A DNA stretch of 64,000 nucleotides from Mesorhizobium sp. WSM4313 (GTDB lineage: Bacteria; Pseudomonadota; Alphaproteobacteria; Rhizobiales; Rhizobiaceae). How positions within the stretch are numbered: the stretch's first letter is position 1; the number at the start of each line of letters is the position of its first letter. The stretch lies in the NCBI RefSeq assembly GCF_002294725.1, contig NZ_NSFT01000001.1, forward strand, positions 434,001 through 498,000. Reading direction: 5' to 3'. Shown here in pieces: positions 9,301-17,499 of the stretch. The notes below the pieces were generated by a model. It did not search any database. It saw only the letters and a program-made list of their open reading frames with translations, and had not been told where the DNA came from. Position numbers and translations under genes: made by a program.

Positions 9301-9840
9301 GAGGTCGGCTTCGAGCTCTACCAGCAGATGCTGGAAGAGGCGGTGGCCGAGGTGAAGGATACCGGCGAGGCGCAGGACGGCGGCTGGTCGCCGCAGATCG
9401 CCGTCGGCACCGCGGTGATGATCCCGGAAAGCTATGTGCCCGACCTGCAGCTCCGCATGGCGCTCTACAGACGCCTGGGCGACCTCGAAACAACCGAGGA
9501 GATCGACGGCTTCGGCGCCGAGCTGATCGACCGTTTCGGGCCTTTGCCGGAAGAGGTGACGCACCTGTTGAAGATCGTCTTCATCAAGGCGCTCTGCCGC
9601 AGGGCCAATGTCGAGAAGCTCGATGCCGGGCCCAAGGGCGTCGTCATTCATTTCCGCAAGCGCGAGTTCCCCAATCCGGTCGGGCTGGTCAAGTTCATCG
9701 GCGAGCAGGGATCGCTGGCCAAGATCAGGGCCGACCATAGCGTCGTTTTCATCCGCGACTGGCCGAACGCGGAGAAGCGGCTCGCCGGCTCGGCCGTGGT
9801 GATGACGCAACTGGCGCGGCTCGTCGACAAGGCCGCGTAA
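6343..9840 (+). CDS. mfd: Transcription-repair coupling factor
   Basis: Large DNA translocase that removes stalled RNA polymerase from lesions and recruits the UvrABC excision machinery. 1165 aa, as expected. The order is a UvrB-like N-terminal region (through about residue 350), an RNA-polymerase-interacting CarD-like domain (GDIVVHADHGIGRFIGL near residue 500), a RecG-like motor with Walker A GDVGFGKTE near 645, DEEQHFG near 746, SATPIPRT near 777 and RGRVGRSK near 918, and the C-terminal TRCF domain. It lies directly behind the sdhE-like gene. A REP-type palindrome follows at 9988. Confidence 0.98.
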   Translation: MTLIPSIGLPKGRAGQFIVDGVADGYEAFALVRTAQEIAPDKPLLFVARDGQRLPAIIEALAFAAPSLPVLELPAWDCLPYDRVSPGADAAARRLDALSAMIALAKKPHRAVILTTANALLQRIPPAELIEAQTFHAKPGNQIDMNALIARLETSGFERVPTVRGLGEFAVRGGILDLFAPGWSEALRLDFFGDTLESIRVFDVATQRTTGQRKSMSLQAMSEVALTPETISRFRRSYIEAFGAPSRDDALYAAVSEGRRFAGMEHWLPFFYERLATVFDYLPDAPVVFDHLAHEALAERHTLILDHYEARRKQADSALKDAVPYKPVAPDLLYLSPENLKASLGPREDIDFTVFDAPDVGGKKVFHGGSRQGRSFAEERADPNINVFDVVVKHIADERAARRRVVVAGWTEGSLDRLGQILAEHHLSNLKPVATLAEVEKLEPGQAGLAVLPLESGFETDDLVVVAEQDILGDRLIRRSKRKKKASDFIAEASSLSAGDIVVHADHGIGRFIGLRTIEALGAPHDCLEMHYAGDDRLFLPVENIELLSRYGSDSTEATLDKLGGGAWQARKARLKRRLLDMAGQLIRIAAERQMRAAPSMIPAEGLYGEFAARFPYEETDDQQTAIDSVLDDLGAGKPMDRLICGDVGFGKTEVALRAAFIAAMEGFQVAVVVPTTLLSRQHFKTFSQRFSGLPIRIAQASRLVGSKELAETKKGIAEGTVDIVVGTHALLGSSISFKRLGLLIIDEEQHFGVKHKERLKDLKSDVHVLTLSATPIPRTLQLALTGVRELSLIATPPVDRMAVRTFISPFDPLVIRETLLRERYRGGHSFYVVPRISDLAEIHDFLRESVPELKVAVAHGQMPPGELDDIMNAFYDGQYDVLLSTTIVESGLDIPTANTLIIHRADMFGLAQLYQLRGRVGRSKVRAYALFTLPASRKLTDTAERRLKVLQSLDTLGAGFQLASHDLDIRGAGNLLGEEQSGHIKEVGFELYQQMLEEAVAEVKDTGEAQDGGWSPQIAVGTAVMIPESYVPDLQLRMALYRRLGDLETTEEIDGFGAELIDRFGPLPEEVTHLLKIVFIKALCRRANVEKLDAGPKGVVIHFRKREFPNPVGLVKFIGEQGSLAKIRADHSVVFIRDWPNAEKRLAGSAVVMTQLARLVDKAA

Positions 9841-9987
9841 CGGCGTCTACATTGGAAGCCGAGCAGCTCAACGCATTCGCCACCACTGAAAAACCCGGCT
9901 AGAATAGGCAGTCGGCTTCGTGTAAGGAGCCGCGACCTCGTATCGAGGCTGGAATGGCGGGCAAGCACGCTCGCCGGTTTGTTTGAC

Positions 9988-10028
9988 GCAATTCCGGACG
10001 GAAAGCCGTTACACTTTCCTGGAGTTGC
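9988..10028 (+). repeat. REP-like palindromic element, copy 1
   Basis: Bounded by GCAATTCC and GGAGTTGC (imperfect 8-bp ends) with the internal pattern GGACGGAAAGCCG and ACACTTTCCT. The same pattern occurs at 30835-30901 and 58853-58895, and as half copies at 40624 and possibly 26894. It sits in the 212-bp mfd-DAHP synthase gap, 24 bp before the latter's start. This is a dispersed intergenic repeat. Confidence 0.75.
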
Positions 10029-10052
10029 TCTGGAAGGGCGTTGGGTGCAGCG

Positions 10053-11426
10053 ATGACGAAATGGTCGCCGAATTCGTGGAGAGCAAAGCCGATCAAGCAG
10101 GTCCCGGCCTACCCGGACCTTGGGGCTTTGCAAGCCACGGAAGCGCGGCTTGCGACCTATCCGCCGCTGGTCTTTGCCGGCGAGGCGCGCAAGCTGAAGA
10201 AGCAGCTGGCGGCCGTGGCAGCCGGAGAAGCCTTCCTGCTCCAGGGCGGCGATTGCGCCGAGAGCTTCGCCGAACATGGCGCCGACAACATCCGCGACTT
10301 CTTCCGCGTCTTCCTGCAGATGTCGGTGGTGCTTACCTTCGCCGGCGCGCAGCCGGTGGTGAAGGTCGGCCGCGTCGCCGGCCAGTTCGCCAAGCCGCGC
10401 TCGTCCGACAACGAGACGAAAGCCGGCGTGACGCTGCCGAGCTACCGCGGCGACATCATCAACGGCATCGAATTCGACGCCTCCTCGCGCATTCCGGATC
10501 CGGCGCGCCAGGAGATGGCGTACCGCCAGTCCGCCGCGACGCTCAACCTTCTGCGCGCCTTCGCGCAGGGTGGCTATGCCAGCCTTGAGAACGTGCATCG
10601 CTGGATGCTGGGCTTCGTTGCCGACAGCCCGCAGGGAGAAAAATACGAATCGCTCGCCAACCGCATCACCGAGACGATGGATTTCATGCGCGCGGTGGGC
10701 ATCACGTCGGAGACCAATTTCGCGCTGCGCGAGACGGATTTCTACACGAGCCACGAGGCGCTGCTGCTCGGCTATGAGGAAGCGCTGACGCGCGTCGATT
10801 CGACCTCCGGCGACTGGTACGCGACCTCGGGCCACATGATCTGGATCGGCGATCGCACCCGCCAGCCCGATCACGCGCATATCGAATATTGCCGCGGCAT
10901 CAAGAATCCGCTCGGCCTGAAATGCGGGCCGTCGCTGACGCCGGACGGCCTGATGGAATTGATCGACCTGCTCAATCCCGAAAACGAGCCAGGCCGTCTG
11001 ACGCTGATCGCGCGCTTCGGCTCCGACAAGGTCGCCGAGCATCTGCCGAAGCTGGTGCGGGCAGTTAAGAAGGAAGGCCGCAACGTTGTCTGGTCGTCGG
11101 ATCCGATGCATGGCAACACGATCGAGGCGGCCGGCTACAAGACGCGGCCGTTCGACCGCATCCTCAAGGAAGTGCAGACCTTCTTCGAAGTTCATCGCGC
11201 GGAAGGCACGCATCCGGGCGGCATCCATATAGAGATGACCGGCAAGAACGTCACCGAATGCACGGGCGGCGCCCGCGCCATCACGGCGGAAGACCTGCAG
11301 GACCGCTATCACACCCATTGCGACCCGCGCCTCAACGCCGATCAGGCGATCGAGCTCGCCTTCCTGGTCTCGGACCTGCTCAAGAAGAGCCATCCGGTCC
11401 AGCACAAGCAGGCCGCCAACGCCTGA
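10053..11426 (+). CDS. aroG: Class II 3-deoxy-7-phosphoheptulonate (DAHP) synthase
   Basis: Condenses phosphoenolpyruvate and erythrose-4-phosphate in the first step of the shikimate pathway. The 457-aa product is a plant/actinobacterial-type (class II) enzyme, shown by [37 protein letters not shown] and [13 protein letters not shown]. The last two carry metal and substrate ligands (Cys, His, Glu, Asp in the family). I chose ATG 10053 (MTKWSPNSW); a TTG twelve bases upstream is in frame but less likely. A weak hairpin with four T residues follows at 11462. Confidence 0.96.
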   Translation: MTKWSPNSWRAKPIKQVPAYPDLGALQATEARLATYPPLVFAGEARKLKKQLAAVAAGEAFLLQGGDCAESFAEHGADNIRDFFRVFLQMSVVLTFAGAQPVVKVGRVAGQFAKPRSSDNETKAGVTLPSYRGDIINGIEFDASSRIPDPARQEMAYRQSAATLNLLRAFAQGGYASLENVHRWMLGFVADSPQGEKYESLANRITETMDFMRAVGITSETNFALRETDFYTSHEALLLGYEEALTRVDSTSGDWYATSGHMIWIGDRTRQPDHAHIEYCRGIKNPLGLKCGPSLTPDGLMELIDLLNPENEPGRLTLIARFGSDKVAEHLPKLVRAVKKEGRNVVWSSDPMHGNTIEAAGYKTRPFDRILKEVQTFFEVHRAEGTHPGGIHIEMTGKNVTECTGGARAITAEDLQDRYHTHCDPRLNADQAIELAFLVSDLLKKSHPVQHKQAANA

Positions 11427-11461
11427 ACAGAGGCTTGACGCCCGTCATTGGAGGCGCTGGC

Positions 11462-11480
11462 GGCGATGCCGTCGCCTTTT
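11462..11480 (+). terminator. Possible terminator after DAHP synthase
   Basis: Short hairpin GGCGA-TGCCG-TCGCC followed by TTTT, 36 bp after the DAHP synthase stop. The stem is only five base pairs, so this is a weak call. Confidence 0.35.
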
Positions 11481-11511
11481 GACGTCGGGCTGATAAACGT
11501 CAAGTCGCGGG

Positions 11512-13092
11512 TCATTCCGGATCGGGCGGTCCGGGCGGATCGCCCGGGAAATTGGTCCTGCCGGGCTGAATGACGGCAAAGCTGATCTCCAGCGGCGGTG
11601 CCTTGAGCGACCAGTCGAATGGCACGGTCTTGACCGGCAGGCCGGCGATCCAGGCCTGCTGTTGCGGGGAGAGCCTCCAACCGGTCGGCCACACCAGCAG
11701 CAGGCCCTGATCCCGCAGGCGCTGGTCCGTGATCCAGGGGGCAAGGCGCCTGTCGAGAGCCGTGAAGATAGAGGGCTGGTCCACAGCTTCCAGCCCGGCA
11801 AGCTGGGCCACGCCGTCCTCGCCGCCGACGATGCCCAGTGGCCCTGGTACCGTCTCATGCCAGATCGCTTCGGCCGTCTGCGAGATCGATCGTGCCGGCC
11901 AGCACATCGGCTGCAGGCGACCGAGGACGTTGCAACCGGTCCAGCGTGTAATCGCATAGGCGCTCGATACGCCGACCACGCATAGCAGTGCCAGCAGCGT
12001 CAGTCGGCGCAACTCGGCCGCGCCCAGGCGCTGTCCCAAGAGTGCAACCGCGAGGGTGCCGACCAAATTGTACATCGTCGCGCCCCAGGACTCGCCGGTG
12101 CCGGTAAACAGCGAGGCGGCCATGATCAGGAGCGCCGGCCCCAGGCCCATCCATGCCAGGTAGACAATCGCGCGCCGCTCGGGGGCACGGCGGGCCGGTA
12201 AGCGGTCTCGTGCCGGGTCGGGCCGCCGTCGCAGCAGGCCGGAAATAGCAAGAACGGCGGGAAGAGCGGCAAGCCCTGCAAGCTGAACGCCGATATAGTA
12301 GAGCCGTGCGCGGTTAGCGAGCACCCAGGCGTTGCGATGCTCCGCATAGGTCAGCGGCAGGAAATCGAGGCGGAAAAGCGCAATTGCCAGCGGCGCCGCG
12401 AGGCCCAGAAAAACCGCAAGACCGAGCCATGGCCATGGGGTGGCAAGCCGGCTTCGAGCGCGGGCGTCGTACAAAATCCAGATACCACCGAACACCAGTA
12501 GCAGAGCCGTCGAGAACTTTGCGTAGAGCCCGATGCCCGAGACGAGGCCGAGGGCGAGCCACCAGCCTGGACGGCCGTCGCGCGCCGAGCGCCACAGCAA
12601 CCATGAGATTGCGGCCCAGAACGGCATTTGCGCGTAATCATGGTTGAATTGCGGGGTCGGCCAGCCGAAGAAATAGATCGACGGCATCAAGAGCACGGCG
12701 GCGATCGCCCGGGTCGGGCCCATGATGTCGCGCGCGAGAAGGTAGACCAGGACGAAAGTCGTCGAGATCATCAACTGCGACAGCATATATTGCGGCCAGC
12801 GGAACGAGCCGGTGAGCAGGTGGCTGATCTCGAGCAGCCAGCAGGGGAGTTGCGGGTGCTTGTAGGTCAGCAGCACCCATTCGCGTCCCCACATGAAACC
12901 CTCGACGACGTCGCGCGGCGGCCCAACGTTGACGAGCGCGGGCATGACGGTCCAGCAGGCGATCTGGATCAGGCACAAAAGCGCCAGTAACCGCCATGGA
13001 TGCCGGACCAGACCGTTCCAGATGGAAGACAGATCGTCTTCCGCCGCAGCCGCGGCGGGCCAGACATGCACGGATTCACTGGTTCTCGACAT
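11512..13092 (-). CDS. GT39/ArnT-like membrane glycosyltransferase
   Basis: A 526-aa polytopic membrane protein. The cytoplasmic N-terminus is followed by about ten hydrophobic segments. The first extracytoplasmic loop carries GPPRDVVEGFMWGREW, which resembles the acidic substrate loop of polyprenyl-phosphate-sugar-dependent glycosyltransferases (PMT_2/GT39-GT83). It continues with YKHPQLPCWLLE and PTPQFNHDYAQMPFW. A soluble C-terminal part ends Pro/Gly-rich. Such enzymes move a sugar from a lipid carrier to lipid A, protein or other envelope acceptors; the acceptor here is unknown. It stands alone, convergent with the DAHP synthase gene and divergent from the next membrane protein. Confidence 0.8.
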   Translation of the reverse strand: MSRTSESVHVWPAAAAAEDDLSSIWNGLVRHPWRLLALLCLIQIACWTVMPALVNVGPPRDVVEGFMWGREWVLLTYKHPQLPCWLLEISHLLTGSFRWPQYMLSQLMISTTFVLVYLLARDIMGPTRAIAAVLLMPSIYFFGWPTPQFNHDYAQMPFWAAISWLLWRSARDGRPGWWLALGLVSGIGLYAKFSTALLLVFGGIWILYDARARSRLATPWPWLGLAVFLGLAAPLAIALFRLDFLPLTYAEHRNAWVLANRARLYYIGVQLAGLAALPAVLAISGLLRRRPDPARDRLPARRAPERRAIVYLAWMGLGPALLIMAASLFTGTGESWGATMYNLVGTLAVALLGQRLGAAELRRLTLLALLCVVGVSSAYAITRWTGCNVLGRLQPMCWPARSISQTAEAIWHETVPGPLGIVGGEDGVAQLAGLEAVDQPSIFTALDRRLAPWITDQRLRDQGLLLVWPTGWRLSPQQQAWIAGLPVKTVPFDWSLKAPPLEISFAVIQPGRTNFPGDPPGPPDPE

Positions 13093-13284
13093 ACGGGCCT
13101 AAAATCATACCGATGGATTGCTGAACAGTCCGATAGCAAAAGCTTACGAAAAAGTATTCTTCCGCAACATTGTAAAACCAAGATTGCGATGGAACCCGTC
13201 GCCGGCGCTTCGGGCAGGACCGGCCGGCCGATCATTGCCGGAGCCCGTCCGTAGCGCCGCGGTTTTAGCAATACAGGTTCCTCC

Positions 13285-13989
13285 ATGCGCCATCAGCATG
13301 CCGTCATCCATCACCGGGGCCTCGATTTCTGGTCGGCGCGCGCCGCGGTTCTCGTCGTCATCTGCCTGCAGCTTCTGGTCATCAACAACCTGTCGTTCGG
13401 TCCGCGCTGGCTGGCCCCCACAGTGGAGGCGGCGCTGCTGGCGCCCCTGTCGATCGCGACGGCCTGGACGCAAATGGCGACGCGCAACGCCGTCGACCAT
13501 GAGCATTGGTACGCGATCGGCCGATTGCGCCTCTATATCCGCCGCGCAGCATTGGTGATGACCGGCGTCATCAGCATCATGAATTGCGGGTCGCTGGCCT
13601 TCCTGGTGCGGGCGTTGCTGGAAGGGCATGCCGGGGCCGGCACGACGCTGCTCGTCGACGCGCTCAACATCTGGGTCACCAATGTGATTGTCTTTGCGCT
13701 GTGGTTCTGGAGCACTGACCGGGGAGGCCCGCCGACCTGCGGGCTGGTCAAGCGCGCGCAGGCAGACTTCCTGTTTCCGCAAATGACGCTACCAGATCGC
13801 GAGATACAGGGCTGGCTGCCGGGCTTCGTCGACTATGTCTTCCTGGCTTTTACCAATGCCACGGCGTTCTCGCCGACCGACACCTTGCCGCTCACGCAGC
13901 GCGCGAAGCTCCTGATGATGGCCGAAGCGATGATCTCGCTCCTGACCATAGCGCTGGTGGCGGCGCGTGCCGTCAACATCCTGGCCTAA
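13285..13989 (+). CDS. Integral membrane protein of unknown function
   Basis: A 234-aa protein with five to six membrane helices: about residues 14-33, 40-58, 88-112, 122-142, 180-195 and 208-230. The C-terminal pattern GFVDYVFLAFTNATAFSPTDT, ahead of a final helix, resembles that of DUF1345-type membrane proteins, but I cannot confirm the family. The N-terminal RHQHAVIHHRGLDFW stretch is His-rich. It is divergent from the glycosyltransferase across a 192-bp gap. No operon partner is visible. Confidence 0.75.
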   Translation: MRHQHAVIHHRGLDFWSARAAVLVVICLQLLVINNLSFGPRWLAPTVEAALLAPLSIATAWTQMATRNAVDHEHWYAIGRLRLYIRRAALVMTGVISIMNCGSLAFLVRALLEGHAGAGTTLLVDALNIWVTNVIVFALWFWSTDRGGPPTCGLVKRAQADFLFPQMTLPDREIQGWLPGFVDYVFLAFTNATAFSPTDTLPLTQRAKLLMMAEAMISLLTIALVAARAVNILA

Positions 13990-14071
13990 ACTGTATCGAT
14001 ATTCAGGAGAGGTCGGCCTGCGAATGACGATCTTCTGCTCGGCTGAATCTCAATACTGCTCATCGCCGATA

Positions 14072-14839
14072 TCAGGTGGCCCGCTCCCAGCGCATGCCGG
14101 CCAATCGGGGATCGGCAAAGGCGGTGCGTGAGAATTCCAGCCGCTTGTCCGGGAATTCGCAGATCGCCTGAAGGCCGAAAGAGCCGATCCGGATGCGCCA
14201 GGTCTGCGGCTCCAGCGGTTTTGCCTTGGCAAAGCCCTTGCACGTCAACAGCGCGATATTGACGCCCTTGGGATCGCGCGCCGAGCGATAGCGGATCGCC
14301 TGCAGCTCGGCCTCACGCGCGACGTCGGCGATCGCCTGGCAGGCGGTGTAGTCGGTGGCGTGCGTCCAGGCCTTCTCGTCGCGATCGAGCGGCGGCCGTG
14401 CCAGGTCGACTGCGCGGTCGCATTTTATCGCGGCGGCGAAGGCGGTGTATTCCGCCGCGTCGCTCGGCCATTGCGTCGCCGGCGACTCCGCAAAAAACAG
14501 CAAGCGGTAGAAGGCCATCTCCGCCACCGCCGTCAGCACCGTCTCGGCAGCGTAGTAGACGCCTTTCGTCTTGCCGGCGCGGCGGAAGCGGGAGCCGTAC
14601 GGATAGACGGAGCCGTAGCGAAAAGGCGTCGCCAACAGATAGTGGAGATGGCGGCACTCAAGCGGGATCCGCGGCTTGGTGTCCTCGATGAGATCCTCAA
14701 GCAGCGCCTGCTCGTCGAGCGTGTCGATGAGCTTAAGGGTCGAGACGCGGTGCTGCGCCTCGACCATCCGCCAGTACTTGCCTTCGAGCCGGACGGCCTC
14801 AGACGAGAGCGCGCCGGGAGTCCAGGTAGGCAATGACAT
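14072..14839 (-). CDS. RES-domain toxin (NAD+-degrading type)
   Basis: A 255-aa RES-domain protein, the toxin half of a type II Xre-RES system. Characterised RES toxins degrade NAD+. The domain shows an arginine (GSRFRRAG), a tyrosine (KGVYYA), a glutamate (VAEMAFYR) and, further on, a serine (IRYRSARD), matching the conserved Arg/Tyr/Glu/Ser set. I chose ATG 14839, which overlaps the upstream antitoxin by 41 bp and suggests translational coupling; an in-frame TTG at 14854 is an alternative. The protein is longer at its N-terminus (about 70 aa) than minimal RES toxins. Confidence 0.88.
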   Translation of the reverse strand: MSLPTWTPGALSSEAVRLEGKYWRMVEAQHRVSTLKLIDTLDEQALLEDLIEDTKPRIPLECRHLHYLLATPFRYGSVYPYGSRFRRAGKTKGVYYAAETVLTAVAEMAFYRLLFFAESPATQWPSDAAEYTAFAAAIKCDRAVDLARPPLDRDEKAWTHATDYTACQAIADVAREAELQAIRYRSARDPKGVNIALLTCKGFAKAKPLEPQTWRIRIGSFGLQAICEFPDKRLEFSRTAFADPRLAGMRWERAT

Positions 14840-15176
14840 CGACAAGTCCGGCAATCGTCAGGATTTTTTCGAGCGGCGTGCCGTCGAGCGTGGTGTTGGG
14901 ATTCTTCAGCCACGCCCGGGCGACTGTCTCGTCGCCGCCGACGATGGCGTCGAGCGAGCGGAACAGGCGCACGAACAGCACCGCCAATTCGAACGGCTTG
15001 GTGCCGCGTTCAAGCAGGAATTCCTGCCGGCGCATGCGCGAGACCGTTGCTTCCGACACGCCGATGACCAAGGCAAGCGTCCTGGCGGTGATATCGAGCA
15101 GGTCGGCCGCGCGCAGCGTGGCCTTGGTAATGACGGCATTTTCGGCCGCCGTCGCAGCCGCGACTGGACGTTGCAT
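14799..15176 (-). CDS. Xre/MbcA/ParS-type antitoxin (DUF2384)
   Basis: 125 aa. A Xre-like helix-turn-helix (about residues 25-60, with LALVIGVSEATVSRMRR) precedes the DUF2384 toxin-binding domain, whose signature ARAWLKNPNTTLDGTPLE lies at about 87-104. It binds and neutralises the RES toxin encoded immediately downstream and usually represses its own promoter. ATG 15176 has a good ribosome site (AAAGGG). The AT-rich stretch around 15195-15225, with TATAATCCACA, is the likely promoter and autoregulation region. Confidence 0.9.
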   Translation of the reverse strand: MQRPVAAATAAENAVITKATLRAADLLDITARTLALVIGVSEATVSRMRRQEFLLERGTKPFELAVLFVRLFRSLDAIVGGDETVARAWLKNPNTTLDGTPLEKILTIAGLVDVIAYLDSRRALV

Positions 15177-15239
15177 AAGCGCACCCTTTCATTTCTGTGG
15201 AAAATATAATCCACAAAAATTCGTCTGGAAAGAGGTGTG

Positions 15240-16310
15240 TCAGTCTTTCTTGTAAAGCAGCCAGCTTTTGCCAGCCCGGCTGACCGTGGCCGAGTGCTTT
15301 GTCACACGGTTGCGGCCGCCGACCTTGGAGCGGTAAAGCGCCTGGTCGGCCTTGGTGTAGAGATCCTCGGGGTTTTCCGCCTCCGATGCCATGCAGATGC
15401 CCATCGATACGGTAACGGTGCCGTAGTTCATGCCGGTCTGGCTGCCGGTGAACGGGGTCTGCTCGACGAGCGCGCGGATGCGCTCGGCGATCTCGTATGT
15501 GGCTTCCTCGCTGGCGCCTTCGACGATAAGCGCGAACTCCTCGCCGCCGGTGCGCGCGACAAATATGTCGGCACGCACGCTGGACTGGAAGATCTCGGCG
15601 ATGATCTGCAGGATCCTGTCGCCGACCGGGTGGCCATAGCGATCGTTTATGTCCTTGAAATGATCGATATCGGCAAGGATCAAGGCGTTGAACAATATGC
15701 CGCGGTTGCTGTTGTAGATCCGGGTGATCTCCTTGTCGAAGGCGCGGCGGTTCCACAGCTGCGTAAGCGGGTCGGTGTCGGCGAGCCGCTTGTATTCCTC
15801 GAGCTTCGACTTGACGCTTTCAAGCTCGGCTGTCTTTTCGCTGAGCGTGCTGGCGATCTGACGGCCATGGTCGATCGTCGAGCTGGTGGCGGCCGACATC
15901 GCGCCTGCGATCTTCTGCAGGAGTTCTTGCGAAAGCAGGCTGCGATTGCTCAGGCCGCTCGAGGTCTCGTCGAGGATGCGGCCGTACTTCTCGATATGCG
16001 AGCGCTCGCTGCGCAACAGCGCGGCGATGTCCTCGAGCTCCTTGGCGACCACTTCACGGGCGTGCTCGACAATGGCGGGGCCGTGGTGCTGCGGGAAGAA
16101 GCTCCGTCCGATGCGGTCGAGATCTTCCTGGGTTGGGCGGTTGCTCAACGAGACGACGGCAAGGCTGAGTTCGCGATTGCTGCTGCTGAGCGCCTCGTAG
16201 AAGATTTCATAGTTACGCGGCAGGCCAAGCACGCCGAGCTGTCGCATCGTCGTCACGACGGTGCTGGCGATGTCGGTATTCCTGTCGGTCGGAATGGCTG
16301 CCGGCTTCAT
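15240..16310 (-). CDS. Diguanylate cyclase (GGDEF domain)
   Basis: A 356-aa soluble protein making the second messenger c-di-GMP from GTP. The C-terminal GGDEF domain (about residues 185-340) has DPLTQLWNRRAF, the metal-binding ADIDHFKDINDRYGH and an active-site GGEEF. The usual RxxD inhibitory site just before it is not canonical here: the residues read R-A-D-I, so product inhibition may be weak. The N-terminal ~150 residues are helical with no recognisable sensor or membrane segment, followed by a coiled-coil linker (about 145-180). It stands alone, downstream of nothing on its strand. Confidence 0.92.
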   Translation of the reverse strand: MKPAAIPTDRNTDIASTVVTTMRQLGVLGLPRNYEIFYEALSSSNRELSLAVVSLSNRPTQEDLDRIGRSFFPQHHGPAIVEHAREVVAKELEDIAALLRSERSHIEKYGRILDETSSGLSNRSLLSQELLQKIAGAMSAATSSTIDHGRQIASTLSEKTAELESVKSKLEEYKRLADTDPLTQLWNRRAFDKEITRIYNSNRGILFNALILADIDHFKDINDRYGHPVGDRILQIIAEIFQSSVRADIFVARTGGEEFALIVEGASEEATYEIAERIRALVEQTPFTGSQTGMNYGTVTVSMGICMASEAENPEDLYTKADQALYRSKVGGRNRVTKHSATVSRAGKSWLLYKKD

Positions 16311-16627
16311 GTCTGTTCACTGCCCCTTCAGTGCGACCGGAGACCTGCCACCGCCGGCGTTCGCTCACGCGGGGATTTGAATCAGAATTGCGACGGCGCG
16401 TCCCCAACACGACCATCGCTTGTGGGAATCATAAATGCAGTCCTGCTAAAGTTTCCTTAATGGCCTGCATTTCCTCCTTGTCCTTGCTACCATAGGGTGC
16501 AAAGCGGTGCAGGGGCAGCTTCTGAAACGCGTCGCTTCGGTGTCGCATTTTCCGGTGCCCGGTCATCTCAAAACTGAAATTCTACATCCGGCAATGAACG
16601 GTGCAGACGACGTCGAAGGAGGCCGGA
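16311..16627. other. Intergenic region, diguanylate cyclase to GFA gene
   Basis: A 317-bp region between divergent genes. It should contain the promoters of both. I see no open frame with family features and no strong repeat. Confidence 0.4.
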
Positions 16628-17047
16628 ATGGACGACAATCATAGCGGATCGTGCCTGTGCGGGGCGGTGCGTTTCAGAACGAAGGGCCCGCTACGCGGCG
16701 TGATTTATTGCCATTGTTCACAATGCCGCAAGCAGAGCGGCCATTTCTACGCCGCAACCAATGTAGCGGACGCCGACATCGTTATCGAAGGCATGGAAAA
16801 TCTCACCTGGTATGAGGCATCCGACTTCGCCAAGCGTGGCTTTTGCAAGACATGCGGCTCGGTGCTGTTTTGGAAGCCGAAAGGCGATGCATATGTTTCG
16901 GTTATGGCTGGTTCATTCGAGGAACCGAGCGGGCTTCGGGGCGAATGCCACCTCTTCGTCGGCGACAAGGGCGATTATTATTCGATCGAGGACGGGTTGC
17001 CGCAGTTCGAGAAATCGGCACCGTCGATAAAGGTCGCGGGCGGATGA
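16628..17047 (+). CDS. GFA/CENP-V-family zinc protein
   Basis: A 139-aa member of the family named after glutathione-dependent formaldehyde-activating enzyme; most members have unknown substrates. Zinc-binding cysteines occur as SCLCGAVRF near the N-terminus, then YCHCSQCRKQSG and, later, GFCKTCGSVLFW. ATG 16628 is chosen because GGAGG precedes it at proper distance; an upstream GTG at 16601 is in frame but lacks such a site. dgkA follows 78 bp later on the same strand. Confidence 0.88.
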   Translation: MDDNHSGSCLCGAVRFRTKGPLRGVIYCHCSQCRKQSGHFYAATNVADADIVIEGMENLTWYEASDFAKRGFCKTCGSVLFWKPKGDAYVSVMAGSFEEPSGLRGECHLFVGDKGDYYSIEDGLPQFEKSAPSIKVAGG

Positions 17048-17125
17048 ATTTTGCAGCGGCTGCCTTATTCCCTTGATCCCACCATTGCGATATCCCCTGC
17101 CGGTGACTCGCAAAGGGGCAGAGGA

Positions 17126-17485
17126 ATGCAGCGGCTGATCGATGCTTTCATCAATTCAGTGCGGGCCTTCCGCAAGTTGGCCGCCCACGAAAAGGCGTTC
17201 CAGCAGGAATTGCTGTTGCTGGCGCTCGCCTTGCCGGCCGGATGGTTCATCTCGGTTTCCTGGCGCGGCTATGCCCTGCTGATCGGTGCTGTGCTGCTCC
17301 TGATCATGGTCGAAGTGCTCAACACCGGCATCGAGGCGGCTTGCGACGCAATCTCGCGCGAATTCCACATCGACATCCAACTTGCCAAGGACTGCGGTTC
17401 GCTGGCCGTGCTGATTTCGATCGTGATCGCCGGCGGCGTCTGGGGCATCGCCCTCATCGAACGCCTTGTCGGCGCGCCGATCTGA
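17126..17485 (+). CDS. dgkA: Diacylglycerol kinase, prokaryotic type
   Basis: A 119-aa inner-membrane enzyme phosphorylating diacylglycerol to phosphatidic acid, recycling lipid left by envelope glucan or lipid A modification. It has an amphipathic N-terminus, three membrane helices and the signature EVLNTGIEAACD. ATG 17126 with GAGGA directly upstream gives the normal family length; the longer frame from 17051 adds a non-conserved extension. It is convergent with dedA, 14 bp from its end. Confidence 0.95.
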   Translation: MQRLIDAFINSVRAFRKLAAHEKAFQQELLLLALALPAGWFISVSWRGYALLIGAVLLLIMVEVLNTGIEAACDAISREFHIDIQLAKDCGSLAVLISIVIAGGVWGIALIERLVGAPI

Positions 17486-17499
17486 TCCTCGCGGATTGA

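Noticed and set aside
9648..11405. 585-codon minus-strand frame over mfd and DAHP synthase
   Set aside because: Antisense shadow of two well-supported genes, with no family resemblance.
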